Below are positions 48,555 through 60,223 of a DNA stretch of 64,000 nt, in pieces; within the stretch, counting starts at the first letter, position 1; each line of letters opens with the position of its first letter. The position numbers were made by a program, and so were the translations under genes. This stretch comes from Moniliella sp. 'wahieum' (lineage: Eukaryota; Basidiomycota; Moniliellomycetes; Moniliellales; Moniliellaceae): positions 620,001-684,000 of the forward strand of contig RSEE01000027.1 of NCBI GenBank assembly GCA_003971905.1. Direction: 5' to 3'. The notes under the pieces are model-generated. The model ran no database searches. It worked only from the letters and a program-made list of their open reading frames with translations, and had not been told where the DNA came from.

Positions 48555-49853
48555 ATGGTCGTCCGTGGGCGCGGCGCCTATACGCCCCACCTGCGCCCCC
48601 CGCCGCCGCATCAGCGAGTACCGCGCCCTCGCCGGCCTCCCCCGCTCTGCCGACGCACTTGAACTGCTCGTCCGCGTCGGCCAAGCCGTCGCGCCCCTGC
48701 TCGCCCGCCACTCCTGGCGCGTCCCCCTGCTGGCCGAGATGCGGCCGCAGGACCGCAACCTTCTCGGGCTCAACGTCAACAAGGGGCAGAAGATCTGTCT
48801 CCGGCTCCGTCCAGGCGCACATTCCGACCCTCTTGCTGAGGGTCTCGACACCTTTCTTGACTTTGACAGCCTCGTTCAAACCATGCTCCACGAACTCACC
48901 CACATCGTCCGCGGCCCCCACGACGATGTCTTTTGGTCCACTCTTCAGCGTCTGTCCGATGAGCACCACTCGCTTTCCCGCGCCGGTCCGGCTGCCTTGT
49001 CCTTCACTGAGCCTGGCCATCGCCTGGGCGCTTCCGGTGGTGCCCGCCTCGCTGGCACCACTCCCCGGCGCGAGGTATTGGCTGTTCGCCCTCCTGCTCT
49101 CGGGGCGGTCATGATCGCCTTGGTGGTGCTGGACTCCCGCGAGGCGCTCCCCCCTCTGCCGTGGCAGCAGCAGCAGCAGCTGCTGCACAGAGGCGTATCC
49201 AACAGGCCGGCTCTTGTCCTGATTCGGCTGCCGCGGCCCATGAGCTGGAACTAGCCGCAGAGCAAGACGAAGAGAAAAAATGGTGTGGAGACGATTGTTG
49301 TCTCCGACGCGGATTCCGATTCCGGTTGCGACTCCGACTCCGATCCTAAGGGGAACGAAGTGGTTGCAGAGGTACACCAACAACCTCCTCTCATCCCCCT
49401 CATCCCGAGAAGCCTTCAGCATCACAAGGGATGACAGTATTGTTTGTGTGGCGGGGCCCTCACGGGGACTAAACGGGATTATCCTTTCGCCGGCTCAGCC
49501 ATCGTGCTGGACAGTGGGAGTGAGGAGGAAGATGAAAATGAAAATGAAAATGACACTGTTCTTATCACGCGCCACATCCCGCCCCCACCCCTAGCCAATG
49601 GCTGGTCATGCGAAGCTTGTACGCTCCGCAATCGCTCGAAAGCGTTGCGTTGCGCCGTATGTGATGCGCCCCGGCCTCGATGGAATGTTTGGGCCACAGC
49701 GCCAGAGCCAAGTTGCTTCACGCCCCTGCACCGACCAAGCCCACGATTGGTGATCCCAAAGCGTGGCGGTGTTCCTGCGGATGGATTATGGCCCATGAGG
49801 AAGCACAACGGTGGATGTGCACGTCATGCGGGAAAATTCGAACGACGAGTTAA
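48555..49853 (+). CDS. WSS1: WLM-domain metalloprotease Wss1
   Basis: A DNA-dependent, SUMO-linked protease that clears DNA-protein crosslinks (SPRTN-like role). The start MVVRGRG is chosen because it is the first ATG before the WLM domain; one slip soon after joins RISEYRALAGLPRSADALEL. The WLM domain shows NLLGLNVNKGQKICLRLRP and the zinc-protease motif MLHELTHIVRGPHDDVFW with HExxH intact and the family third ligand region GPHD. The middle is disordered with a Gln/Ala repeat near 49160-49180. A RanBP2-type zinc finger, WSCEACTLRNRSKALRCAVC, and a final ribbon, WRCSCGWIMAH plus CTSCGK, end at 49853. Several single-base slips occur after the WLM domain. It is divergent from the Rap1-like gene, with about 250 bases between starts. 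Confidence 0.87.
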
Positions 49854-50914
49854 TCGCCCCTAATGAATGAAAACGGCAACCTCGTTCACTTCGTGATTCA
49901 GCTGGAGACTTGACGTTTGAGCTTGACCGCCAAGGGTCACGGCGACTCTCGATCGACCCAGCACCAGGCTGCCACATACCTTAATTTGCGTGAGGTCGCG
50001 GAGATCATACCTGGCAGCCGCCACACGAAAAGGACCACAACACTGTGCAGAGGAAAGCCCCCTATTGTCTGCTTTCTTTCTCTCACCCCTTCGGTCTTTT
50101 CTTTTGGCTTTGCTACATCGGATCGATGGGCTGCTGGTCCGCGGAGTAGGCCGTATGTGTGGTCGAAAACGGATGCCCCCCGGACATCCGCCTATGGAAG
50201 CCGAAGTGTGACAATCGCTCCGACACAGCAGGAAGTTGACTGTGGACTATACTGCTGACTCACCATGAGTACGTGGGTACTCATCTTTGGTATTTACCCA
50301 GCCCATTTATGTGACTGCTTCTTGGGACAGCATGGCCACATGGCCTTGCCACCTCACATGGCTTGAGGCACCCTCTGGTACTCCTCCTCTTCCCAAGATA
50401 GGTACGCTATGGACCGACATTGACGAAAGGAGGGAAGGTTGTGTGCCGCGTGGATGTTAATGAATGTGGCGCATCGATAATTGAGATCTGATAGCACGGA
50501 CCCCCGTTGTCTTCGGCCTTCCTCTTGTGATATGGGAGCTCTCACTGGCCTCTGCGCAGCGCAGTCTCGGCTTAGTCTGGGATGCAGGGGCGGAGCGCAA
50601 GCGTTGTCTTCCCTTGCTCTCAAAGCGGCACACATGGCGCAGACGCGTGGGAGGGCCCGCGAGGCGGTGGTGGTCCGAGGCGAGCTCCGAGCTCCGATAG
50701 CTCCGACCTGCGTCGGCGGTCTGTCAAGTGATTAACAAAGTCCGACCAACCGAGACCAAAGCGGCAGGCAGCAGATCAGCCATCAGCCACGCACGGGCCA
50801 CCAGCGCTTTAGAAGCCAGCTGGATTCGCGCTTTAAAAGCACCAGCCTGTCTGTACGTTGGCTACCGTCTTTGCCACCCCACCCCACCCGCCTTCGTATC
50901 CCCACTGCTTCGCC
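49854..50914. other. Intergenic region upstream of the O-methyltransferase
   Basis: No supported gene. TTTAAAA at about 50831 may serve as a TATA element for the downstream gene. Confidence 0.45.
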
Positions 50915-51660
50915 ATGTCTTCCACCCAGCTTCGCCCCGGGCGCCTGCAGCACGACGCACTCGGATCAGAGGCAGTACGCCAAGTTGGCCAAGTCGATCG
51001 ACTACCACGATGCCAAGCTGCTGTTTGAGTCCAAGGGGAAGGGCTACGACCCAGCCTACCTCGAGAAGATCTATTTTGCTAATACCGAGCAGCATGGTCT
51101 CATGCCCATCTCCATCTCGCGGTCGCAGGGCAAATTCCTCTACTTGCAGACCAAGCTCGTGCGCGCCAAGAAGGTGATTGAGGTGGGCATGCTGGGAGGA
51201 TACTCGACGCTGTGGATGGCCTATGCCCTACCCCCGACGGCAAGGTGACCGCCTTTGACATTGACCCCCACGCGGCCGAGGTGGCGCGGGCCAACTTTGT
51301 TGGCGCTGGTCAAGCGGTCAACAGCAAGATTGACATTGTGCTTGGCTCGGCAGTGGAGGAGCTGGCCAAATTGCCTACCCCCCAATCACGCGACGAGGAG
51401 GTCGACCTTGTCTTTATCGATGCCGACAAGCCTAATTACCCAGCGTATTACAAGGAAGCCAAGCGCCTCGCTCCTCATGGCCTCATCATCCTTGACAACA
51501 TGGTCCAGGCCGGCAGGGTGGCCGACGAGACCAACCTCAAGTAAAGGGCCAGAGGGAGGCACTGGACCTGATTGAAAACGATGCACAGGCCGAAGCGGTC
51601 ACGCTCCACTCCATCAACGATAAGAGCATCGATGGCTTTACTTTGGTCCTTCTCTCCTAA
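50915..51660 (+). CDS. SAM-dependent O-methyltransferase, catechol/caffeoyl-CoA type
   Basis: A class I methyltransferase of the O-methyltransferase 3 family that methylates hydroxyls of small aromatic substrates; substrate not predictable. It starts MSSTQLRPG, with a slip before QYAKLAKSIDYHDAK. Motif I is VIEVGMLGGYSTLWMAYAL; after a missing C comes DGKVTAFDIDPHAAEVARAN. The metal-site region VDLVFIDADKPNYPAYY and LIILDNMVQAGRV follow. After a missing G near 51540 the frame continues VKGQREALDLIE and ends FTLVLLS at 51660. About 245 residues, with no signal peptide and no intron seen. The three slips are each one base. Confidence 0.88.
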
Positions 51661-52798
51661 CCTCGGCGCCACTCCTAATCTGAAAACGTGTATTGACCCA
51701 CTACGGGTCCATCCAAGCCTACAACAATAACCTGACTGCCTGTATACTGCGCCCCACGCATCATCTCAAAATCGATATTCGTGACCTCGACGACCTAGGA
51801 CCATTTGCCCTTCTCTCTTCAACGATATAGCTTATTGATCGTAGCGATGTTCAAGCCGTTTCACAAACCCAAGGAGATGGGGGGCGCGATGGAAGTATAG
51901 CTCCCACGTATAGATTGAAGTTAGTACTAGTGCAGGTCATGCATGGTCCCTATGCGGCAATCGTACTACGCAGTAAGTTCCCTCGAAACGATTGACCGTC
52001 AGTGCTGGCCGCCATTCAGAGACGACACACCCACCCATTGAGAGAAAAAAAACTCACTGATGAAGGTCAGAAGTTAAGCTGAGCTCAACAGGTCCTAGCT
52101 GGGTGGCCGCCTTGATGGAAATGCGAATCGCTCCGCGCCTCGTCTCAAGTTTCTCCACCTCGATTGACAGCCAAAAGATCAGTGTGCTTCCCCCATCGCC
52201 TTTATGCACCTCCGACGATCGTTGGATTGGGCCAGTCGCTCACGCTGCTTTTCTTCCCCATCTTGTAAGCGAATTCACGAGAGATGGGGGGGCTAAGGAC
52301 GGTAATCTGGTCGACACCTGGGCGATGAAGGTGCACACTTCAGCACTGAACTATACGTGTCCCCCGGCCAAGAAAAGTGTCCTTGCTGGCACGAGAGTCT
52401 CGTATACGGGAAGAGCCACGGATCGGCCACCATCTATAGTCTGGCACCCGCTACCGTATTGAGCTGTGCACAAAACACATTATCCCAGAACGCGTTTCTC
52501 TTCTACCTCGGTATCGCGTTCTTGTCAAGTAAAGAGACAGGAAGGTGACAAGACTAACAGGGGGGGGGGGGGCACAGCCAGGGCCAAAGCTGTCGTGCAT
52601 TAGTAGCATCTAGCGAAGGGGCAGATTTTGGACACAACAAGGGCGTCGGCAGGAACAGGAGGAAAAAGAGAGACTCGTGGGGGGCTCGCCAGACTCAGAT
52701 GGGCCAAGTGGGAAATCACTTGGCCAAAAAGAGATTCAAGCGGGCAGAGGGGGAGGGGGGCATTTGGAAGGAAGGGCGACTTGAGGGAGACCAAAAGT
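51661..52798. other. Convergent intergenic region with a 5S-like patch
   Basis: No protein gene is supported. AAGTTAAGC followed by TCCTAGCTGGGTGGCCGCCT at about 52070-52115 resembles part of a 5S rRNA but is incomplete. A G-run lies at 52560-52572. Confidence 0.45.
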
Positions 52799-54174
<1,376 letters not shown>

Positions 54175-54795
54175 ATGGCTGCCCGCACCGTCTTTTCCCA
54201 GGCTGCCCTCGGCGCCCGCCTTGCGCCCGCCTTCGCTGCCGCTGCGCGTCCCTCGGCCCTGCGCATCGCCACGCCTGCCCTGTCTGCACGCGCCCTCCAC
54301 AGCTCTCCCCGCGCGCTCGAGGTGGTCACGCGCTACACCAAGGAGCATGAGTGGATCGCCTACGACACCGAGTTGAACATCGGCACCATTGGCATCACGG
54401 ACCATGCCCAGAACACGCTGGGCGACACCACCTTCATTGACCTCCCTGGCCTGGGTATGGAGTTTGAGGCAGGTGGTACGTAGACTCTCGCTGGGGCTGA
54501 TGCTCCGCCGCCTGCGTGTCCCAAGCACAAAGTACTAACCCCGCCCCCCCTGCCTCCCACAGACTCGATTGGCGGTGTCGAGTCGGTCAAGGCCGCGTCC
54601 GACATTTACGCCCCCGTGTCGGGGATCGTCGAGGCAGTCAACGAGCAGCTGCAGGACAACCCTGGTTTGATCAACAAGTCTCCCGAAGACAAGGGCTGGC
54701 TGCTCAAGGTCCGCCTGGCCAACCCTGCCGAGGTGGAGACGTTGCTCAAGAAGGACACGTACGACACCCTGGTCCAGGAGGAGGCGGACGCCTAA
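54175..54795 (+). CDS. GCV3: Glycine cleavage system H protein, mitochondrial
   Basis: The lipoyl carrier of the mitochondrial glycine decarboxylase complex. It starts MAARTVFSQAALGARLAPAF, an Arg/Ala-rich matrix-targeting presequence to about residue 45 (ARALHSSPRA). The mature part reads YTKEHEWIAYDTELNIGTIG and ITDHAQNTLGDTTFIDLPGL. A GTACGT-CACAG intron (54476-54562) interrupts EAG-DSIGGVE. The lipoylated lysine is in VESVKAASDIYAPVSG, and the end is WLLKVRLANPAEVETLLKK and EEADA. About 177 residues. Intact, with no frame slips. Confidence 0.95.
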
Positions 54796-55719
54796 GTGAT
54801 GGTCGAGTGACTAGTGATGGCTCGGCCCGATGAGGCACAGAACCCCCCCCGTCCGATTGTCCACTTGTGCGTTCCTCCGCCCTTGCAGGCACGCGGGCTG
54901 TCCCTATTCTCGTCTGATTTGCTGAACAGGATGCTGTTCCCAGCTCATCACCTCAGGCCTCACCCCCTCTACTCCTTCCATGAACGTTGAACCTGCTTGT
55001 ACCCCGTTCCACCGGTCCTTTCATGCTCAGCCTCAGCTGAGTTGTGTTGCGTAGCTGCGGCGCCTTCCCACGCCCGCCTGTCATTTTCTGCAATGCAAGT
55101 CGACGATACTACTGTGGTGTGAGCTCGGGTGGTGGCGAGGGGGGCGATGCAGACGGAGCGGGGCGACATGCGACGCGATGAGATGACCCGAGATCTGAGA
55201 TGGGATGGCGCAGGGCACAAATTCGAGCGTGTGGAGTGGACAGGTGGGAGTGACCTGGGTGACTTGCTCAGAAACCTGGGTCGATTCAATTGAATCACGG
55301 AAGAGGGAATTTCGTGTCCCTAGTCCCTCTTGTCGAGGCAGAGGCGTGCCCGTGTGATGCATGTGACGTGAGCAAAAGTGACGTAGTTAAGGCACCGGGT
55401 AGCCGAGGGTACCCGGTATAGGCCTAAGGCTGGTAAGCGACACGCGGGGTGCTGGACCGCAGGCATCTGCACACAGACTAGGGTTGGCGCGCCGCACTGC
55501 GCCCGTGTGCGTCGGTCGGCGATGCTGGTCCGAAACTGGGATGCTGCCTGCTGTGGCTCCCTCCACTCGTGGCCGTGAGGTGACGGAAGTGGCTACTCAT
55601 ATTCGTCACTGGCTGGCCTGTCGCCAGGCGACTCTCGCCCGGCGGGAGCAGCAGCCATGCGGGCCACACGACCAGCCCAGCCCAGCGCGTCCCCACCACC
55701 TCTCTCCAGGCCAGGCCCC
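54796..55719. other. Intergenic between GCV3 and NMA1
   Basis: No supported gene. The early part is GCV3 3' sequence. The last part is GC-rich and may carry an upstream in-frame ATG for NMA1 at 55657. Confidence 0.45.
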
Positions 55720-57215
55720 ATGTCGGCCGACTCTGCCTCGGCCAGCCCCGCTCGCGGCCGCCCACAATCCTCGGGCCCATCCAGCCGCGCGTCGCATGCC
55801 TCCCCCTCGCCCTCGGTCGAGCAGATGCAGCGCACCATGCCCCGCATGACCGACAGCACCACCGGTCCCGGCGGCCCCTCGTCGCTCAAGTTTGCCGCCC
55901 TCAGCGTCAACTCGTACCAGCTCGACAGCCCCCCCTTTATTGGCACCGCCGTTGGCTCCGATGGCGTCCTGCCCGACCCGCCTGCCTCCCAGCACCGCAC
56001 CTCCCCGCCCCATTCGCCCGGCACCACGCCATCTGTCCAGCCCCATCCCCACCCGCCTGCCCCGCCTGGCTCGGCCCCTGTGTCCTCCCTTTCGCCCCAC
56101 CTTCATCGCAACGCAGACGTGAGCGCGTTGAGCCTCGACGATCTTCACCGCCCCGAGTCGAGCGCCCATTGTACTCCAGCTTCCACAACGATGTCGACGG
56201 CCTGGAGGATTCCACGTCGGTCTTGACTGGCGAAGACGAGGTGGATGCCAACTTGGATCTGTCCCCGATTCGCGTGCCCATGCAGGCGCAGAGGAAATCC
56301 GACTACTGCTTCCCCAAGCATCGCTTGCCCCAGCGGATGCACGACGAGTCCAAGACCCCGCTTGTGATCGTCGCTTGCGGCTCCTTTTCTCCTCCTACCT
56401 ACCTTCATTTGCGCATCTTTGAGATGGCCAAGGACGCCATCCTCGAGTCGGGGGAATACGAACTTTTGGCAGGGTACTACTCGCCAGTTTCGGATCATTA
56501 CAAGAAGGCGGATTTGGCGCCCTCACGCACCGCGTCCGCATGTGCGAGCTCGCGGTGGAGAAGACTTCGACTTGGCTCATGGTGGATGCATGGGAATCGC
56601 TGCAAGATGAGTACCAACGCACTGCCGTCGTCCTGGATCATTTCGACGACTGTCTCAACAAATGTACCGAGGGCGGCATCCTCCTCTCCGATGGCACCCG
56701 CAAACCTGTACGAATCATGCTCTTGGCTGGAGGCGACTTGATCCAGAGCATGGGCGAACCGGGGGTCTGGGCCGAAGCCGATTTGCGTCACATCCTAGGC
56801 CGGTTCGGGTGCTTGATTGTCGAACGGACCGGCGCCGACGTTTCGTCCTTTCTCTTGTCTCACGACCTTCTTTGGGCCGAGCGGAACCACCTGTTGGTCA
56901 TCAAACAGACTATCGTACGTCTCTCTTTCTCTTTCTGTTTCTCTTCCCCTTTCCGGTGTTGGCTCATGTTTTTGAGCTTGGGCACTGACACGCCTGGCAT
57001 GCCAGTACAATGACATTTCCTCTAGTAAAGTACGCCTCTTTATCAAGCGAGGCATGAGCGTCAAGTACCTCTTGCCCAACTCGGTGATTAACTACATCAA
57101 TCAACACCGATTGTATCGTCTCCCGAGCCAGCCACAGAGCCTGCGCCTTGATTCGCCGAGATGCGCTGAACTGGTGCGCATGTTGTCTGTGGAACGCCCA
57201 CAGCGCAAGACGTAA
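55720..57215 (+). CDS. NMA1: Nicotinamide/nicotinate mononucleotide adenylyltransferase
   Basis: Makes NAD (or its acid form) from NMN (or NaMN) and ATP; in yeasts mainly nuclear. A disordered Ser/Pro-rich leader from MSADSASASPARGRP to the DLDDLHRP region is followed by the folded enzyme. The nucleotide-binding signature is ACGSFSPPTYLHLRIFEMAK, and the second is ISSSKVRLFIKRGMSVKYLL. Other matches are YELLAGYYSPVSDHYKK, WLMVDAWESLQDEYQRT and VRIMLLAGGDLIQSM. An intron at 56915-57005 (GTACGT, CTGAC, CAG) joins VIKQTI to YNDISSSKV. The stop is at 57213-57215. Frame slips occur near 56165 and near 56520. The start at 55720 is uncertain; 55657 is also possible. About 465 residues because of the leader. 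Confidence 0.9.
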
Positions 57216-57687
57216 AGTCGCGTTTGCGGCCCCTCGTTTCTCAACATGATGCGTAATGCCCCCCGCCTGTGCCCTCACCACCCCAGGAGACTTATTACCA
57301 TCTCTTCTAACGTCTTCCAACGCCTTTCAACGTACTGCATTCCCGCCTCTCTTCCCCCTCCCGCCATGCTCCCGCGATCAGCCCACTGGGCTGTCTTGTG
57401 TCTTTCGCGGAGCTGCCCGAGTTTGTTGAGTAGGTTCCCCTCGGCGTCCTCTATGTGTCATGCACATGCTCCCATGTGCGCCTCCGTCTAGTGCTTTGCG
57501 ATTCCCCGCACATTCGCCCTCGCTATGATACACCCTCACCCTGCCCAGCCCCACGTGGGCCGCCGACCTGGTTTCTCCTTAGTTTCGTGACCTGCAGCGT
57601 GACCTGCAGTGGCCGCGTGGGATGGATTCGTAGGTGCTGGAACCCTTGTCGGTCCGCCGACCCCTGGTTAGGTACTAGCTCCAGTTA
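57216..57687. other. Convergent 3' region between NMA1 and the reductase gene
   Basis: No gene seen. A small direct repeat CGTGACCTGCAG occurs at about 57588 and 57600. Confidence 0.5.
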
Positions 57688-58896
57688 CTAGTTGAGTGCC
57701 AAGACATGGGGGCTCGGGACGCCGGTCCAGCCGCGTTGGGCATAATCGGCAAACGCAATCACCTCGCCATCCACCACCTGTTGCACACTCTTGTACGGAT
57801 AAACGCCGAGGATGCGCTCTGCCTTGCTACCGTCCACGCGCGGTTGGATGATGCCCACGCCGCTACCATGCCGACCGGGGTGGATGCGCTGCTTCAGTTC
57901 GGCGGGCGCGACCGTAGAGGCGTGCACGGCATCGCTAAAGTCCTGCCAGGTCCAACTGTTGGCGTACGCAGGAATTCTGTCCCGAAAGAGTCAAGCACAA
58001 CGTCAGATCACGAACCCAACATTTCTCCCTTTGCAGAGGGGGAGGGGGAGGAGGAGGAAATAAGTATCAGAAAGACGACGTACCGTTGCCCGCCTGCTTC
58101 TGGCACCGAAAGCGCTTTGACATGCATCTCGGCCACGTCGCGTACATCCACATAGCCTCCTTTTGGATCCTGGTACTCCTCCACAGGCACCTTTCCCGCA
58201 AACAGCTCCCACTGGATGCGCAGGGAATAGTTGAGCGCTTCGGGCCCAGCACCGGCAAGCGCGTGAATGGGCGGACCAAAGATGTACGTGGGGCAGATGG
58301 TGACCAAGTCAAAGGGAGCCTGACTCGTTTCGACAAAGGCCCATGCCGCACGCTCGGCAAGCACCTTGGATGCATCGTACGCATGTTCCTTGCCCGTGCC
58401 GGTGGGGTCGGCTCGGTACAGCTGCAGTCCAGCCGTGTTCCAGTCCTCGGCGGTAAACACGGCGTTGGCAGCTGCGTCGGGTGCGGCCACAGCCGACGTG
58501 GACGAGGTAAGAACGACGCGCACGGCCGAATCGGCGGCGTGGGCACGGAGCGCACCAAGCACATTGGTCGTGCCTTGCACGCGGGCTCAATCAAGCCCTG
58601 GTCAGGATGGAGAGACGGAGGGCTATCGACCGGCGAGCCCGTGTGGATCACAGCCGCCACCCCTTGCACCGCCGTATCAAACCCGCCCACGCTCCGCAGA
58701 TCGTCCAACACCACATACTCAACCGGCCCGCGCCGTGCCGCGCGTAAATCTGCTCCAGGTACGCGCCCTTGGCCTCGGAACGCACAGTCGTCCGCACCCG
58801 GTACCCCGCCCGCAGCGCGTACTCGCACACCCACGCACCCACAAACCCGCTGCCCGAGGTAACGAGGATCAAGCTGTTGGGAGCAACGGGCGCCAT
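57688..58896 (-). CDS. Cinnamoyl-CoA reductase-like NAD(P)H dehydrogenase
   Basis: An extended short-chain dehydrogenase of the dihydroflavonol/cinnamoyl-CoA reductase type (yeast GRE2-like), reducing carbonyl substrates; exact substrate unknown. It starts MAPVAPNSLILVTSGSGFVG with the Rossmann glycine motif SGSGFVG. Next come VVLDDLRSVGGFDTAVQGVA, AVIHTGSPVD, RVVLTSSTSAVAAP and the active-site YDASKVLAERAAWAF (YxxxK). FDLVTICPTYIFGPPIH and GGYVDVRDVAEMHVKALSV follow. An intron (57977-58083, donor GTACGT) splits the Arg codon of GGQR-IPAYANSW. The end is PYKSVQQVVDGEVIAFADYA and a stop at 57688. Frame slips lie near 58580 and 58735. Residual length of about 360 is usual. Confidence 0.88.
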
Positions 58897-60223
58897 GGGA
58901 CAAACGTCAAACAACCAGCCAAACCGTCCGTCCAGACAGGGTGACAGGACACGATAGACCTTCGGGCGAGGGCGGCGGCGCTATAAGTATGCTCATTCGC
59001 TCCTGTTGGGACGAGCTGGGCCATCGATCACACAGTCAGACTTGAAGCTTGAAGCTTGATGCATGAAGCTCGAGGCGGCTGGGGGGCGGAGGCGCTGCAT
59101 ATGAGAAGCTGAGACCCTGATTCTGACGATTCTTCCGAATGAATAAGCGCTTGATCGTTCCCCACCCTCAGAACGCCTCTAAACGCCCCAATGGGGTGCT
59201 GGGCCATGTGGGCGGCGCTGAGCTCAGCCTTGGAGCTTGGGCCTTGGGGCGTGGGGAGCGACAAAACCGATGCGCACGGACCGGGGCGTTGCGGGAGAGC
59301 CGCTCATGACGTCATGCTGGGTATCTATACGGCCAGGGCAGCCAGGGCAGCCGGGGCACGCTGGGTATCACTACGTTGAGTACGTTGAGTATATTCCGCC
59401 TGCGCGTTGGATCATCCAAATCTTATTAGGCTCGACAGGGCCACCTCGGCCACCACATGCCACACCACACCTCGTCTGTCTGGCAACCAACACCTTCGGC
59501 AGGTGGTCTGACGATCTGATGAGCCACACTTGCCAGATCTCACCGCGTGTGGCCGAGGACGCTGAGGATGCAATGGGGGGCTCAGCCTGAGCGTTCAGGA
59601 TGAGCGCTCAGGCTGAGCACGCTGAGCTCAGCAGCCCAGCTGTTGAGCGGCTGCCGTTATGCGGCCCGGCGAATACTGGTTGGCAGAGTGCACCGCAGCC
59701 TCTTCAACTGCATGTGCAACGTTCAACGTTCCCATGTGCACAACGCTGAGCTGAGGCGCTGAGAGAGGCTCACATTCACAACAAACAGTGCCTCAGTCTA
59801 ATAACCCATCATCCGATGATCCCTCTGTCCCTCAGCACCTCAGCTGCATCTGCACCCCAGATCTCATCGCCTCATCGCCTAGAGGGCGAGGGAATCCGGC
59901 TGTACTATTGCCGTAATAGCCTGCGAAGCGTTTGCGTAGCGCCTCTTGCTGTATAATCCACCCACAGCCATTCCCGAACAACACATGCGATTCGAAGTGG
60001 GTGGGTAAATGGGGTGCCGATTTCAACTTTCAGGTGCTCAGTCCATCTTCAATGTTGAAGCGCTTCGTTGCGTTGCATGTTGAAGTTCAACGTTCAACTG
60101 GCCAACCTGCTTTGCTTGGGCGGCGGGGCTAAAAAAATTCACCTTCTTCGCGACGCATCCTCCATTTACCGTCCCCGACCCGCAGCTCCCCAGCCACCGC
60201 CGCTTTCTCTTCCTGCCGTCGCC
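58897..60223. other. Intergenic region with palindrome clusters
   Basis: No supported gene. GAAGCTT repeats lie at about 59043-59070, CTCAGCCTGAGC-type inverted repeats at 59581-59640, and AACGTTCAACGTT at about 59718-59730 and 60082-60098. The final 100 bases are the POP1 leader. Confidence 0.5.
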
